This document shows positions 1-8,464 of a stretch of 64,000 nt of DNA, piece after piece. The first letter of the stretch is position 1; every line of letters begins with the position of its first letter. The stretch is from positions 186,001 through 250,000 of the forward strand of contig NZ_JACICD010000002.1 in NCBI RefSeq assembly GCF_014195655.1. Reading direction: 5' to 3'. The notes beneath the pieces were generated by a model, which saw nothing but the letters and a program-made list of their open reading frames with translations, was not told where the DNA came from and searched no databases. Made by a program: the position numbers and the translations under genes. The stretch comes from Ancylobacter tetraedralis (GTDB lineage Bacteria > Pseudomonadota > Alphaproteobacteria > Rhizobiales > Xanthobacteraceae).

Positions 1-654
1 ATTGCACAGCGCCGCGCCATAGAGCAGGGCGAAGCGCACATTGGGCAGGGTGACGAGCCGCAGGATGCGCCAGCCGCCGGCCCCCAGCGTCACCGCCGCC
101 TCTTCCTCCTCCGACCCCTGCGCGATCATCAGCGGGATGAGTTCGCGCGCGACGAAGGGCGCGGTGACGAACAGGCTGGCCAGCACGATGCCGGGCACGG
201 CGAACATGATCTTGATGTCGTGCGCCTGCAGCCACGGCCCCAGCAGCCCCTGCGCGCCATAGACGAAGAGATAGGCGACGCCGGCAATGATCGGCGAAAT
301 GGAGAAAGGCAGTTCGACCAGCGCCACCAGGAGGTTGCGGCCGCGAAAGCGGAACTTGGCGATGCACCAGGCGCTGGCGATGCCGAAGCCGATATTGATC
401 GGCACCACGATGAGCGCGACGCACAGGGTCAGCAGCATCGCATATTGCGTGTCGGGCGCGGCGAAGGAGGCGAGATAGGCGCCCCAGCCATGGCGCAGCG
501 CCTCGGCGAAGATGGCGATCAGCGGCACCACCAGCACCAGCGCGGTGACGGCCAGCACGCTACCGATCAGCAGCGCCCGCGTCAGCGGACCGTCGCCGAC
601 CCGGATACGGCGGGCGGGTCCATGCGAGGGAGCGGGATGCGAGGGGGGGCTCAT
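1..654 (-). CDS. cysW: Sulfate/thiosulfate ABC transporter permease CysW (partial, C-terminus beyond left edge)
   Basis: This is one of two inner-membrane permeases of the sulfate/thiosulfate importer. The frame starts at the ATG at 654 and runs off the left edge, leaving about 218 residues. After a short Pro- and Arg-containing cytoplasmic head come several hydrophobic segments and the permease EAA loop, visible as EEEAAVTLGAGGW, which in this family contacts the ATPase CysA. The start lies 4 bases after the cysT stop, so the two are co-transcribed. The frame reads toward position 1, so cysA would be expected just outside the window. CysW and CysT are close paralogues; the position after cysT and the sequence support CysW. 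Confidence 0.92.
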   Translation of the reverse strand, partial: MSPPSHPAPSHGPARRIRVGDGPLTRALLIGSVLAVTALVLVVPLIAIFAEALRHGWGAYLASFAAPDTQYAMLLTLCVALIVVPINIGFGIASAWCIAKFRFRGRNLLVALVELPFSISPIIAGVAYLFVYGAQGLLGPWLQAHDIKIMFAVPGIVLASLFVTAPFVARELIPLMIAQGSEEEEAAVTLGAGGWRILRLVTLPNVRFALLYGAALCN

Positions 655-658
655 AGCC

Positions 659-1480
659 TCAGTCTCCCGTGCCGATGCGGCGCTGCTGCCAGAGCTGGAT
701 CATGTTGACCAGAAACAGCATGGCGAAGGCGAGGCCGAGCAGCGTCGAGGCGATCGCGGCGGCGGCGGGGTAGTCATATTCCTCGATGCGGATGAAGGTC
801 AGCAGCGAGACCACCTCGGTCTTCAGCGGCAGGTTGCCGGCGATGAAGATGATGGCGCCGAATTCGCCAAGCGAGCGGGCGAAGGCGAGCGAGGCGCCGG
901 TGAGGAAGGCCGGGAAGATGGCGGGAAAGATGATGCGCGCGAAGATGCGCCAGTCCGAGGCGCCGAGCGTGGCCGCCGCTTCCTCCACATCGGTGGCGAG
1001 ATCCTCCAGCACCGGCTGCACCGTGCGCACCACGAAGGGGATGGAGGTGAAGGCCATCGCCGCGGCAATGCCGAGCGGAGTATAGGCGACCGAGATGCCG
1101 AGCGCGGCCAGCGGCGCGCCGAACCAGCCATTCTTGACGAACAGCGCCGAGAGGGCGAGCCCGGCCACGGCGGTCGGTAGGGCGAAGGGCACATCGACCA
1201 GCGCATCGATGAAGCGCCGGCCGGGAAATTCATAGCGCACCAGCACCCAGGCCAGCGCGAGGCCATAGACGGCGTTGAACAGGGTGGCGAGCGCGGCCGT
1301 GGTCAGCGTCACCCGGAAGGCGCTCGCGGTGCGCGCGCCGCTCAGGATGGCGAGATAGCGCTCCCAGCCGACATCGAGCGCCTGCCACACCAGCGCGCCC
1401 AGCGGCAGCAGCACGATCAGGCAGAGATAGAACAGGGTGATGCCGAGCGAGAGGGGATAGCCCGGTATGACGCGGTTCAA
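659..1480 (-). CDS. cysT: Sulfate/thiosulfate ABC transporter permease CysT (CysU)
   Basis: This is the first permease of the CysTWA sulfate importer. It has 273 residues, normal for the family. It is strongly hydrophobic with about six membrane segments, and an EAA loop reads DVEEAAATLGASDWRIF near residue 180. The start is a TTG at 1480 with GAGGAG about ten bases upstream; no better ATG lies in frame near the conserved N-terminus. It is followed directly by cysW. The upstream gene is the periplasmic binding protein, separated by 217 bases that hold a palindromic repeat, so it may share the sbp promoter or have its own. Confidence 0.93.
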   Translation of the reverse strand: MNRVIPGYPLSLGITLFYLCLIVLLPLGALVWQALDVGWERYLAILSGARTASAFRVTLTTAALATLFNAVYGLALAWVLVRYEFPGRRFIDALVDVPFALPTAVAGLALSALFVKNGWFGAPLAALGISVAYTPLGIAAAMAFTSIPFVVRTVQPVLEDLATDVEEAAATLGASDWRIFARIIFPAIFPAFLTGASLAFARSLGEFGAIIFIAGNLPLKTEVVSLLTFIRIEEYDYPAAAAIASTLLGLAFAMLFLVNMIQLWQQRRIGTGD

Positions 1481-1573
1481 CGGACGGGCTCCTCAGAAAA
1501 GCCGATGGCCGGGATATGCCCCCGGCCATGACCTATTGAAACGCGGATGTCCAGCGTGGCGAGGGCATCTGCC

Positions 1574-1690
1574 CCCTCTCCCCCGCGGGGGAGAGGGTCG
1601 GGCTGAGGGGGAAGGCCGGGTCCATGACGGCCCGAACGGCTCGACCCCTCACCCGACGCCGCGCGGCGACCTCTCCCCGTCGGGGAGAGG
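1574..1690. repeat. Mosaic palindromic intergenic element between sbp and cysT
   Basis: Two GC-rich palindromes lie in the 217-base gap. The first, 1574-1597, is a perfect 24-base palindrome with CCCTCTCCCC as its left half and GGGGAGAGGG on the right. The second, 1670-1690, has ten-base arms CCTCTCCCCG and CGGGGAGAGG around a single T. Between them are the spacers TCGGGCTGAGGGGG and CCCCTCACCCGACG. The same modules recur at 62372-62479 and inside glcE at 39359-39475. Elements of this look are common between genes in Rhizobiales (recalled, not searched). On RNA it would fold into two strong hairpins and could reduce read-through from sbp into cysTW. Confidence 0.8.
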
Positions 1691-1697
1691 CGAGAAC

Positions 1698-2729
1698 TCA
1701 CGGCGCGACGAACAACTGGTCGAGCTTGCCGCCCGAGGCGAAGTGCACCTTCTGCGCCTTGTCCCAGCCGCCGAACACGTCCTCGACCTTGACCAGGCGG
1801 ACGGGGGCGAACTTGGCCTTGAACGCCTCGGCCACCTTGGGGTCGACCACGCGGTTATTGGCCTGCGCCGCCACGGTCTGGCCGGCGGGCGAATAGAGGA
1901 AGGTGAGGTAGTCGGTGGCGAGCGCGCGCGAGCCGCGCTTGTCGACCACCTTGTCCACCAGCGCGACCGGGAATTCCGCGAGCAGGCTCACCGGAGGCAC
2001 CACGACCTCCAGCTTCTTGTCCTTGTAGGCGTCGCGGGCGCCGAGGACCTCGGCCTCGAAGGTGATCAGAACATCGCCCTGCTCGCGATCGACGAAGGAG
2101 GTGGTGGCGCCGCGGCCGCCCGTGTCGAACACGACGACATTGGCGAGGAATTTCTTGATGAAGGCGTCGGCCTTGGCCTCGTCGCCGTTGAACTTCTCCA
2201 GCGCATAGGCATAGGCGGCGAGATAGGTGTAGCGCGCATTGCCCGAGGTCTTGGGATTCGGGAACACCAGCTTCACATCGTCGCGGACCAGGTCGTCCCA
2301 GTTCTTCACGTTCTTCGGGTTGCCGGCGCGCACCAGGAAGGCGGGGAACGAGTACCAGGGCGAGGAGGCGTTGGGCAGGCGGGCCTGCCAGTCCTTGGCG
2401 ACATAGCCCTTGTCGACGAGGAAGGTGATGTCGGTGATCTGGTTGAAGGTGACGACGTCGGCCTCCAGCCCCTCGACGATGGAGCGCGCCTGCTTGGAGG
2501 TGCCGGCATGGCTCTGGTTGACCTTGATGTCCTTGCCGGTCTTGGCCTTCTCGGCCGGCTCGAACTCCTTGTTGATCGCCTCGAAGAGCTCGCGGGCGAC
2601 GTCATAGGAGGCGTTCAGGATCGAATTCGGCGCCTCCTGCGCGCGGGCCGGGCCGGTGCCCGCCAGGATGAAGGGCGCCAGGGCGGCGGCGAGGGTCGTG
2701 GTGAGCACGAGGCGGCGCGACAGGCGCAT
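1698..2729 (-). CDS. sbp: Periplasmic sulfate-binding protein (Sbp/CysP family)
   Basis: This is the periplasmic receptor that delivers sulfate or thiosulfate to CysTWA. It has 343 residues from the ATG at 2729, which has GGAG eight bases upstream; an in-frame start 60 bases earlier has no ribosome site. The N-terminus MRLSRRLVLTTTLAAALAP is a signal peptide ending near PARAQ; the Arg pair could make it a Tat substrate, but Sec is as likely. Family segments are SILNASYDVARELFEAIN near the mature start and QSHAGTSKQARSIVEG. Whether it prefers sulfate (Sbp) or thiosulfate (CysP) cannot be told by eye. An AT-rich palindrome at 2799-2817 probably lies in its promoter. Confidence 0.93.
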   Translation of the reverse strand: MRLSRRLVLTTTLAAALAPFILAGTGPARAQEAPNSILNASYDVARELFEAINKEFEPAEKAKTGKDIKVNQSHAGTSKQARSIVEGLEADVVTFNQITDITFLVDKGYVAKDWQARLPNASSPWYSFPAFLVRAGNPKNVKNWDDLVRDDVKLVFPNPKTSGNARYTYLAAYAYALEKFNGDEAKADAFIKKFLANVVVFDTGGRGATTSFVDREQGDVLITFEAEVLGARDAYKDKKLEVVVPPVSLLAEFPVALVDKVVDKRGSRALATDYLTFLYSPAGQTVAAQANNRVVDPKVAEAFKAKFAPVRLVKVEDVFGGWDKAQKVHFASGGKLDQLFVAP

Positions 2730-2798
2730 GGACGTATCTCCGCGGTCAGCATACGGCACGATCGGCTTGCCCCGACGGCCTATATTCATAAATTTGAC

Positions 2799-2817
2799 GT
2801 GAAATCTATAATTTCAC
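2799..2817. promoter_or_regulatory. AT-rich inverted repeat, candidate operator of the sulfate importer
   Basis: The sequence is GTGAAAT, a five-base spacer CTATA, then ATTTCAC: a perfect seven-base dyad in an AT-rich island 70 bases upstream of the sbp start. The size and place fit a dimeric regulator of sulfate uptake, such as a CysB-like LysR protein, but the regulator is not in the window and its consensus in this lineage is not known to me. It also covers a TATAAT on the plus strand, so it could affect trpF. Confidence 0.4.
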
Positions 2818-2995
2818 AGATAATGCTGAGTAGCATGTGGATCGCCGTGGAGGAAGGACCGATTGCGCCGGTCGGGGCGAGATTTCACTCAAATCGATGG
2901 GAATTCCGAAGCGGCAGCTCCGGGAGCCGCTGCGCCGGGACGCCGGCGCCCGGCGTCGAGACGCTTGCCAAGGCCGCACGAGCCAACGACCGCGC

Positions 2996-3061
2996 GCCAG
3001 CCAGAACCCAGGCCCAGCCAGAACCCCGCCCCAACCAAGACCCGCCCCAACCAAGACCTCG
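2996..3061. repeat. Short degenerate tandem repeats upstream of trpF
   Basis: About four units of 16-17 bases follow one another: two of the type CCCAGCCAGAACCC and two nearly identical units CCCCAACCAAGACC. The run ends about 49 bases before the trpF start, so it would lie in the trp leader. It shows no dyad symmetry and no open leader peptide rich in Trp codons, so it is not a classical trp attenuator. Confidence 0.5.
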
Positions 3062-3109
3062 CCTCCGCCCGCGGTTCCGTGCTAGGTGGCTCTCTTCGAG
3101 GAGACGGCC

Positions 3110-3817
3110 TTGGCGCTTGAGATCAAAATCTGCGGGCTCAGCACCCCCGAGACGCTGGATGCGGCGCTCGGGGCGGGGGCCGACATGGTGGGCATGGTGT
3201 TCTTCCCGCCCAGCCCGCGCCATGTCGATCTCGCCACGGCGCAGGCCCTCGCCGCGCGGGCGCGCGGCCGCGCCGGGATCGTCGCGCTCACCGTCGATGC
3301 CGATGACGCCACGCTCGCCGCCATTGTCGCTTCCGTACGGCCGGACCTGCTCCAGTTGCACGGCACGGAGCCCCCCGAGCGGCTCGCCATCCTCCGCGCC
3401 CGTTTCGGGGTGCCGGTGATGAAGGCCGTCGGCATCGCCATGCCCGCCGACCTCGACCGGCTGGCCGCCTATGACGGGCGGGCCGACCGGCTGCTGCTGG
3501 ATGCCAAGCCGCCCAAGGGCGCCGTGCTGCCGGGCGGAAACGGGGTTCCCTTCGACTGGAACCTGATCGCCGGCCGGGCCTTCGAGACCCCCTTCCTGCT
3601 GGGCGGCGGCCTCGACCCGGCCAATGTCGGCGCCGCGGTGCGATTGATCCGTCCCGACGGCGTCGACGTATCGTCCGGTGTCGAGCGTGCACCCGGCATC
3701 AAGGACCCAGATCGTATCGCCGCCTTCGTGCGCGCGGCGCGGGAGGCGGACACGGCCGCCACCGCTCCCGCCCGACCGGCCGACACTTCACCCGCGAGAG
3801 AGACGAGCCTGTCGTGA
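3110..3817 (+). CDS. trpF: Phosphoribosylanthranilate isomerase TrpF
   Basis: TrpF catalyses the Amadori rearrangement of phosphoribosylanthranilate (EC 5.3.1.24), the third step after chorismate in tryptophan synthesis. I place the start at the TTG at 3110, preceded by GAGGAG at normal spacing and giving [13 protein letters not shown]; a GTG 24 bases upstream lacks a ribosome site. The catalytic Cys is in KICGLS and the catalytic Asp in ALTVDADD. The phosphate-binding end is [12 protein letters not shown]. The C-terminus continues into an Ala/Pro/Thr-rich tail of about 20 residues. The stop overlaps the trpB start by four bases (GTGA), which suggests translational coupling. Confidence 0.95.
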   Translation: MALEIKICGLSTPETLDAALGAGADMVGMVFFPPSPRHVDLATAQALAARARGRAGIVALTVDADDATLAAIVASVRPDLLQLHGTEPPERLAILRARFGVPVMKAVGIAMPADLDRLAAYDGRADRLLLDAKPPKGAVLPGGNGVPFDWNLIAGRAFETPFLLGGGLDPANVGAAVRLIRPDGVDVSSGVERAPGIKDPDRIAAFVRAAREADTAATAPARPADTSPARETSLS

Positions 3818-5046
3818 ACGTTCCGAATTCCTTCCGCACCGGCCCCGACGAAAACGGCCATTTCGGCATTTTCGGCGGTCGTTTCGTCGCCGAAACGCTC
3901 ATGCCGCTCATCCTCGATCTCGACGAGGCCTACCAGCAGGCCAAGGCCGACCCCGCCTACAAGGCGGAGATGGATGCCGGGCTCAAGCACTATGTCGGCC
4001 GGCCGAGCCCGCTCTACTATGCCGAGCGCTTCACCGAGCACCTGCGCGCCAGCGCCCCGGGGGGCATGGGCGCGAAGATCTATTTCAAGCGCGAGGAGCT
4101 GAACCACACGGGTTCGCACAAGGTGAACAACGTGCTCGGCCAGATCCTGCTCGCCCGCCGCATGGGCAAGGAGCGCATCATCGCCGAGACGGGGGCGGGC
4201 CAGCACGGCGTCGCCACCGCCACGCTGTGCGCGCGCTACGGGCTGAAATGCGTCGTCTACATGGGCGCGGTGGATGTCGCGCGTCAGGCGCCCAACGTGT
4301 TCCGCATGAAGATGCTCGGCGCGGAAGTGGTGCCGGTGAAGTCGGGCTCCAGCACGCTCAAGGACGCCATGAACGAGGCGCTGCGCGACTGGGTGACCAA
4401 CGTGCACGACACGTTCTACTGCATCGGCACGGTGGCCGGCCCGCATCCCTATCCGGGCATGGTGCGGGACTTCCAGTCCATCATCGGCCGGGAGACGCGC
4501 GAGCAGATGCTGGAGGCGGAAGGCCGCCTGCCGGACAGCCTGATCGCCTGCATCGGCGGCGGTTCCAACGCGATGGGCCTGTTCCATCCCTTCCTCGACG
4601 ACACCGGCGTGCAGATCTTCGGCGTCGAGGCGGCCGGCCACGGCATCCCCACCGGCCAGCACGCCGCCTCGCTCACCGGCGGGCGCCCGGGCGTGTTGCA
4701 CGGCAACCGCACCTATCTGCTGATGGACGATGACGGCCAGATCACCGAGGCGCATTCCATCTCGGCCGGCCTCGACTATCCCGGCATCGGCCCGGAACAT
4801 AGCTGGCTGCACGATATCGGCCGCGCCACCTACATCTCCGCCACCGATGACGAGGCGCTGGCCGCCTTCCAGCTGGTGTCGAAGCTCGAGGGCATCATCC
4901 CCGCGCTGGAGCCGGCCCATGCCCTCGCCAAGGTGATCGATCTCGCCCCGACCCTGCCGAGCGACCATCTCATGGTGGTCAACCTCTCCGGCCGTGGCGA
5001 CAAGGACATTCCGCAGGTGGCGGAAATTCTGGGGACCCGCCTATGA
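3814..5046 (+). CDS. trpB: Tryptophan synthase beta chain TrpB
   Basis: The beta subunit condenses indole with L-serine using pyridoxal phosphate (EC 4.2.1.20). It has 410 residues, normal for the family. The cofactor lysine is in [10 protein letters not shown] (Lys103), the phosphate of PLP is held by the GGGSNAMG loop, and [12 protein letters not shown] marks the N-terminus. The start is a GTG overlapping the trpF stop, and the stop overlaps the trpA start by four bases (ATGA), so the alpha and beta subunits should be made together. Confidence 0.97.
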   Translation: MNVPNSFRTGPDENGHFGIFGGRFVAETLMPLILDLDEAYQQAKADPAYKAEMDAGLKHYVGRPSPLYYAERFTEHLRASAPGGMGAKIYFKREELNHTGSHKVNNVLGQILLARRMGKERIIAETGAGQHGVATATLCARYGLKCVVYMGAVDVARQAPNVFRMKMLGAEVVPVKSGSSTLKDAMNEALRDWVTNVHDTFYCIGTVAGPHPYPGMVRDFQSIIGRETREQMLEAEGRLPDSLIACIGGGSNAMGLFHPFLDDTGVQIFGVEAAGHGIPTGQHAASLTGGRPGVLHGNRTYLLMDDDGQITEAHSISAGLDYPGIGPEHSWLHDIGRATYISATDDEALAAFQLVSKLEGIIPALEPAHALAKVIDLAPTLPSDHLMVVNLSGRGDKDIPQVAEILGTRL

Positions 5047-5894
5047 CCGCCCGCCCGACAACCCGCCTCGACCATCGCTTTGCCGCCTGCGCCACGGAAG
5101 GGCGCGCGGCGCTGGTGACGTTCATTACCGCCGGCGATCCCGACTACGACACCTCGCTGGCCGTGCTCAAGGCGCTCCCAGTGGCGGGTGCCGACGTGAT
5201 CGAGCTCGGCGTGCCCTTCACCGACCCGATGGCCGATGGCCCGGCGATCCAGGCGGCGGGCCTGCGCGCCCTGGCCGCCGGCCAGACGCTGGCCAGGACG
5301 ATCCAGCTGGTGCGCGAATTCCGCAAGCAGGACGATGCCACGCCGATCGTGCTGATGGGTTATTACAACCCGATCTATATTTATGGCGTCGACCGTTTCC
5401 TGGTGGACGCCAAGGCGGCCGGGGTGGACGGGCTCATCGTCGTCGACCTGCCGCCGGAGGAGGACAACGAGCTGTGCCTGCCGGCGCTGCTGGCCGGCCT
5501 CGCCTTCATCCGCCTCGCCACGCCGACCACCGACGACAAGCGTCTGCCAGCCGTGCTCGCGAACACGGCCGGCTTCGTCTACTACGTCTCCATCAACGGC
5601 ATTACCGGCTCGGCGACGCCGGACGCGGATCGGGTCGGCGAGGCGGTGGCGCGTATCAAGCGCCATACCGTGCTGCCGGTCGCGGTCGGCTTCGGCGTCC
5701 GCACGCCCGAGCAGGCCGCCGCCATCGCCGCCGGGGCGGATGGCGTTGTGGTGGGTTCGGCGATCGTCGATGCGCTGCGCGCCAGCCTCGACAGCAACAA
5801 CCGCGCGACGCCGGCCACGGTTTCCGCCGTCACCTCGCTGGTCGCCCGGTTGGCGCAGGCGGTGCGCGGCGTGCGGCGCGAGGCCGCCGAGTAG
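5043..5894 (+). CDS. trpA: Tryptophan synthase alpha chain TrpA
   Basis: The alpha subunit cleaves indole-3-glycerol phosphate to indole, which is channelled to TrpB. It has 283 residues and forms a TIM barrel. The catalytic acids are Glu54 in [11 protein letters not shown] and Asp65 in MADGPAIQ. Phosphate-binding loops appear as [10 protein letters not shown] and VVVGSAIVD. It is coupled to trpB by an ATGA overlap. A strong hairpin lies downstream before accD, so expression of the second half of the operon may be adjusted at the RNA level. Confidence 0.97.
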   Translation: MTARPTTRLDHRFAACATEGRAALVTFITAGDPDYDTSLAVLKALPVAGADVIELGVPFTDPMADGPAIQAAGLRALAAGQTLARTIQLVREFRKQDDATPIVLMGYYNPIYIYGVDRFLVDAKAAGVDGLIVVDLPPEEDNELCLPALLAGLAFIRLATPTTDDKRLPAVLANTAGFVYYVSINGITGSATPDADRVGEAVARIKRHTVLPVAVGFGVRTPEQAAAIAAGADGVVVGSAIVDALRASLDSNNRATPATVSAVTSLVARLAQAVRGVRREAAE

Positions 5895-5974
5895 CGCGCT
5901 CTGCCCTCATGTGCGAGGCCCCGCAGGTGTGCATCTGCGAGGCCCGCATGCTGCAACGCCTTCCGGGCGCCTTC

Positions 5975-6020
5975 CCTTGGCCGGCTTTCGGCATTAGATG
6001 AGAAAGCCGGCGTGCCAAGG
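5975..6020 (+). promoter_or_regulatory. Long hairpin between trpA and accD
   Basis: The arms CCGGCTTTC (5981-5989) and GAAAGCCGG (6002-6010) pair perfectly around a 12-base loop. An outer helix CCTTGG/CCAAGG continues the stem after a four-base bulge. It ends 42 bases before the accD start. No T-run follows, so it is not a standard terminator. It could be an RNase III site, an mRNA stabiliser or a pause site that separates trp from accD-folC expression. Confidence 0.6.
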
Positions 6021-6062
6021 CGCGCCCGTGCCGCTTCCCGTTTTCCGTCCGGAGCCACGCCG

Positions 6063-7007
6063 TTGAACTGGATCTCGAACGTCGTCCGCCCGAAGCTGAA
6101 CAGCTTCCTCAATCGCCGCGACGTGCCGGAAAATCTCTGGGTGAAATGCCCGGAGACCGGCCAGCTGGTGTTCCACAAGGACCTTGAGGCCAATCTCCAC
6201 GTCGTTCCCGGCTCCGGCTACCACATGCGCATGGAGCCGGCGGCCCGGCTGCGCTCGGTGTTCGACGGCGGCAAATGGTATGACATCGCCCTGCCAGCCA
6301 TGCCGGTCGACCCGCTGAAGTTCCGCGACGAGAAGCGCTACCCCGACCGCCTGCGCGATGCCCGCGCCAAGACCGGCGCGCAGGATGCGCTGAAGGTCGG
6401 CTATGGCAAGCTGGAAGGCCTGCCGGTCACGGTCGCCGTGCAGGATTTCGGCTTCATGGGCGGCTCGCTCGGCATGGCCGCCGGCGAGGCGATCATCACC
6501 GGGCTGGAGACCGCCGCCGCGCGCGGCACGCCGTTCATCATGTTCGCCTGCGGCGGCGGGATGCGCATGCAGGAAGGCATCCTCTCGCTGATGCAGATGC
6601 CGCGCACCACCTGCGCCGTGCAGGAACTGCGCGAGGCGAGGCTCCCCTATATCGTCGTTCTCACCAACCCGACCACCGGCGGCATCACGGCGTCCTACGC
6701 CATGCTGGGCGACATCCAGATCGCCGAGCCGGGGGCGCTGATCGGCTTTGCCGGTCCCCGCGTCATCGAGCAGACCATCCGCGAGAAGCTGCCCGAGGGG
6801 TTCCAGCGCGCCGAATATCTGCGCGATCACGGCATGGTCGATCTGGTCGTGCACCGCCATGAGATGCGCGCCACGCTGGGCCGGGTGTGCCGCCTGCTGA
6901 TGCGGGCGCCGGCGGTGGCGGCCGAACAGCCTGTCGTGAAGCCGGCCCCGGCCGAGGCCGAGGCGGCACCCGCGCCTGCGCCCGTCGCCGCGCCGGTGGG
7001 CGCCTGA
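6063..7007 (+). CDS. accD: Acetyl-CoA carboxylase carboxyltransferase subunit beta AccD
   Basis: AccD is the beta half of the carboxyltransferase that makes malonyl-CoA for fatty acid synthesis (EC 2.1.3.15). The start is a TTG at 6063 with GGAG eight bases upstream, giving [16 protein letters not shown]. The crotonase-like fold shows [14 protein letters not shown] and [16 protein letters not shown], the CoA and carboxybiotin sites. The N-terminal zinc ribbon is eroded: of the four cysteines in the enterobacterial enzyme only the one in WVKCPETG remains, and the second pair is replaced by VPGS. The C-terminal 35 residues are Ala/Pro-rich. The order trpFBA-accD-folC is common in alphaproteobacteria (established knowledge). 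The folC start is seven bases downstream. Confidence 0.96.
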   Translation: MNWISNVVRPKLNSFLNRRDVPENLWVKCPETGQLVFHKDLEANLHVVPGSGYHMRMEPAARLRSVFDGGKWYDIALPAMPVDPLKFRDEKRYPDRLRDARAKTGAQDALKVGYGKLEGLPVTVAVQDFGFMGGSLGMAAGEAIITGLETAAARGTPFIMFACGGGMRMQEGILSLMQMPRTTCAVQELREARLPYIVVLTNPTTGGITASYAMLGDIQIAEPGALIGFAGPRVIEQTIREKLPEGFQRAEYLRDHGMVDLVVHRHEMRATLGRVCRLLMRAPAVAAEQPVVKPAPAEAEAAPAPAPVAAPVGA

Positions 7008-7014
7008 GGTTGCC

Positions 7015-8355
7015 ATGCCGGCCCTGCCCCAGCCACGGGACGCGGTGGAAGACATCTTCTCCCGCCTTCTGGCGCTGCACCCGAAGCTGATCGACCTCTC
7101 GCTCGATCGCATGTGGCGGTTGCTGGAGCGGCTCGGCCATCCCGAGACGCGCCTGCCGCCGGTCATTCATGTCGCCGGTACCAATGGCAAGGGCTCCACC
7201 GTCGCCTTCATGCGCGCGGTGCTGGAGGCCGCGGGCAAGCGCGTGCATGTCTACACCTCGCCCCACCTGGTGCGTTTCAACGAGCGCATCCGCCTGGCCG
7301 GCCAGTTGGTCGACGACGCCACGCTCACCGAGGCGCTCGCCCGCGCCGAACGCGCCAATGAGGGCGCGCCCATCACTTTTTTCGAAATCACCACCGCCGC
7401 CGCCATGCTGCTTTTCGCCGAGGTGAAGGCGGATGTGCTGCTGCTGGAAGTGGGGCTTGGCGGGCGGCTGGATGCGACCAACGTCATCGAGACGCCGCTG
7501 GTCAGCGTGATCACCCCGGTCTCCATCGACCATGTCGATTTCCTCGGCGGCACCGTCGCAGAGATCGCGGGGGAGAAGGCCGGCATTCTCAAGCGCCTTG
7601 TTCCGGCGGTGATCGGGCGCCAGCCGCCCGAGGCGCTGGCTGTGATCGAGCGTCAGGCGGCCCGCCTCAGGGCGCCGCTCAGCATCATGGGCGAGCAGTT
7701 CCAGGCCCATGAAGAGGGCGGGCGCCTCGTCGTCGCCGATGAGGACGGCCTCATGGACCTGCCGCGCCCGCGTCTCGTCGGCCCGCACCAGATCGGCAAT
7801 GCCGGGCTGGCGGTGGAAGCGCTGCGGGTGGCCGGGCAGCGCGATCCCGCCTTCCGCCTGCCGGCTTCGGCCTTCGAGGAGGGCATGCGCGCCGCGCAAT
7901 GGCCGGCGCGGCTGCAGCGCCTGGGGCCGGGCCCGCTCACCCAGCGCGCGCCGCAGGGCGTCGACATCTGGCTCGACGGCGGCCACAACGCGGCGGGTGG
8001 GCAGGCACTCGCGGCGGCGCTGGCCGACCTCGAGGACCGGGTGTCCCGCCCGCTGGTAATGATCGTCGGTATGCTGGGAACCAAGGATTCCGGCGCGTTC
8101 CTGGCGCCCTTCGCCGGGCTCGCGCGTGAACTCGTGGCCGTGCCGGTGCCGGGCGAGCACAAGGGCCAGCCGCCCGAGGCGGTGGCGGGCGCGGCGCGCG
8201 CGCATGGCATCAGCGCTTCGGTCGCGCCGAGCGTGGCGGCCGCGCTGGATGGGCTGAGCGCCTTCCCGGTGGCGCCGGCGCCGCGCGTGCTCATCACCGG
8301 CTCGCTCTATCTCGCCGGCGCCGTGCTGGCGGAGAACGGCACGCTGCCGGACTGA
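7015..8355 (+). CDS. folC: Bifunctional dihydrofolate / folylpolyglutamate synthase FolC
   Basis: FolC adds glutamate to dihydropteroate and then further glutamates to folates (EC 6.3.2.12 and 6.3.2.17). It has 446 residues. The Mur-ligase-type ATP loop is HVAGTNGKGSTVAFM, followed by the family segment TSPHLVRFNERIRL. GLGGRLDATNV and the C-terminal domain signature DGGHNAAGG complete the fold. It is the last gene of the trpF-folC operon. Its end faces infC, and small hairpins lie between the two stops. Confidence 0.96.
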   Translation: MPALPQPRDAVEDIFSRLLALHPKLIDLSLDRMWRLLERLGHPETRLPPVIHVAGTNGKGSTVAFMRAVLEAAGKRVHVYTSPHLVRFNERIRLAGQLVDDATLTEALARAERANEGAPITFFEITTAAAMLLFAEVKADVLLLEVGLGGRLDATNVIETPLVSVITPVSIDHVDFLGGTVAEIAGEKAGILKRLVPAVIGRQPPEALAVIERQAARLRAPLSIMGEQFQAHEEGGRLVVADEDGLMDLPRPRLVGPHQIGNAGLAVEALRVAGQRDPAFRLPASAFEEGMRAAQWPARLQRLGPGPLTQRAPQGVDIWLDGGHNAAGGQALAAALADLEDRVSRPLVMIVGMLGTKDSGAFLAPFAGLARELVAVPVPGEHKGQPPEAVAGAARAHGISASVAPSVAAALDGLSAFPVAPAPRVLITGSLYLAGAVLAENGTLPD

Positions 8356-8358
8356 GGC

Positions 8359-8374
8359 GCGCGCTCTTGCGCGC
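8359..8374 (+). terminator. Candidate terminator hairpin after folC
   Basis: GCGCGC, loop TCTT, GCGCGC, then TTTC, placed just after the folC stop. The stem is short and the T-run is only three long, so termination would be weak or would depend on the next palindrome. Confidence 0.4.
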
Positions 8375-8401
8375 TTTCAACGCTACCCGCGCACGAAACA
8401 A

Positions 8402-8430
8402 CCCGGATACGGCCTCTCGGCCGTTCCGGG
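8402..8430. repeat. Palindromic element between convergent folC and infC
   Basis: CCCGGA and ACGGCC pair with GGCCGT and TCCGGG around the loop TCTC, with one bulged T: a twelve-base-pair stem. It is followed by GATGACG. The motif CCGGGATGACG also occurs near 63370-63376 before polA, which suggests a repeat family. In this convergent position it could act as a terminator for both genes. Confidence 0.55.
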
Positions 8431-8464
8431 ATGACGCAGGTGCAGTCGTCGTGAAGGTACCGGC

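Larger units (their letters stand above)
2730..3109. other. Intergenic region between divergent sbp and trpF
   Basis: This 380-base stretch has no credible gene. The sbp side is AT-rich, against the high-GC background, and holds the inverted repeat at 2799-2817. The trpF side carries short degenerate repeats (2996-3061). Promoters for both directions are expected here. A perfect TATAAT occurs at 2807-2812 on the plus strand, but no good -35 box sits at the right distance, so I do not fix a promoter. Confidence 0.6.

Noticed and set aside
2730-3109. trp leader peptide and attenuator
   Set aside because: I found no short frame with tandem Trp codons and no alternative hairpin pair followed by a T-run before trpF.
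1467-3419. 650-residue open frame on the plus strand
   Set aside because: It lies antisense to sbp and runs through the intergenic region into trpF in a wrong frame. It is a product of high GC content and has no ribosome site or known motif.
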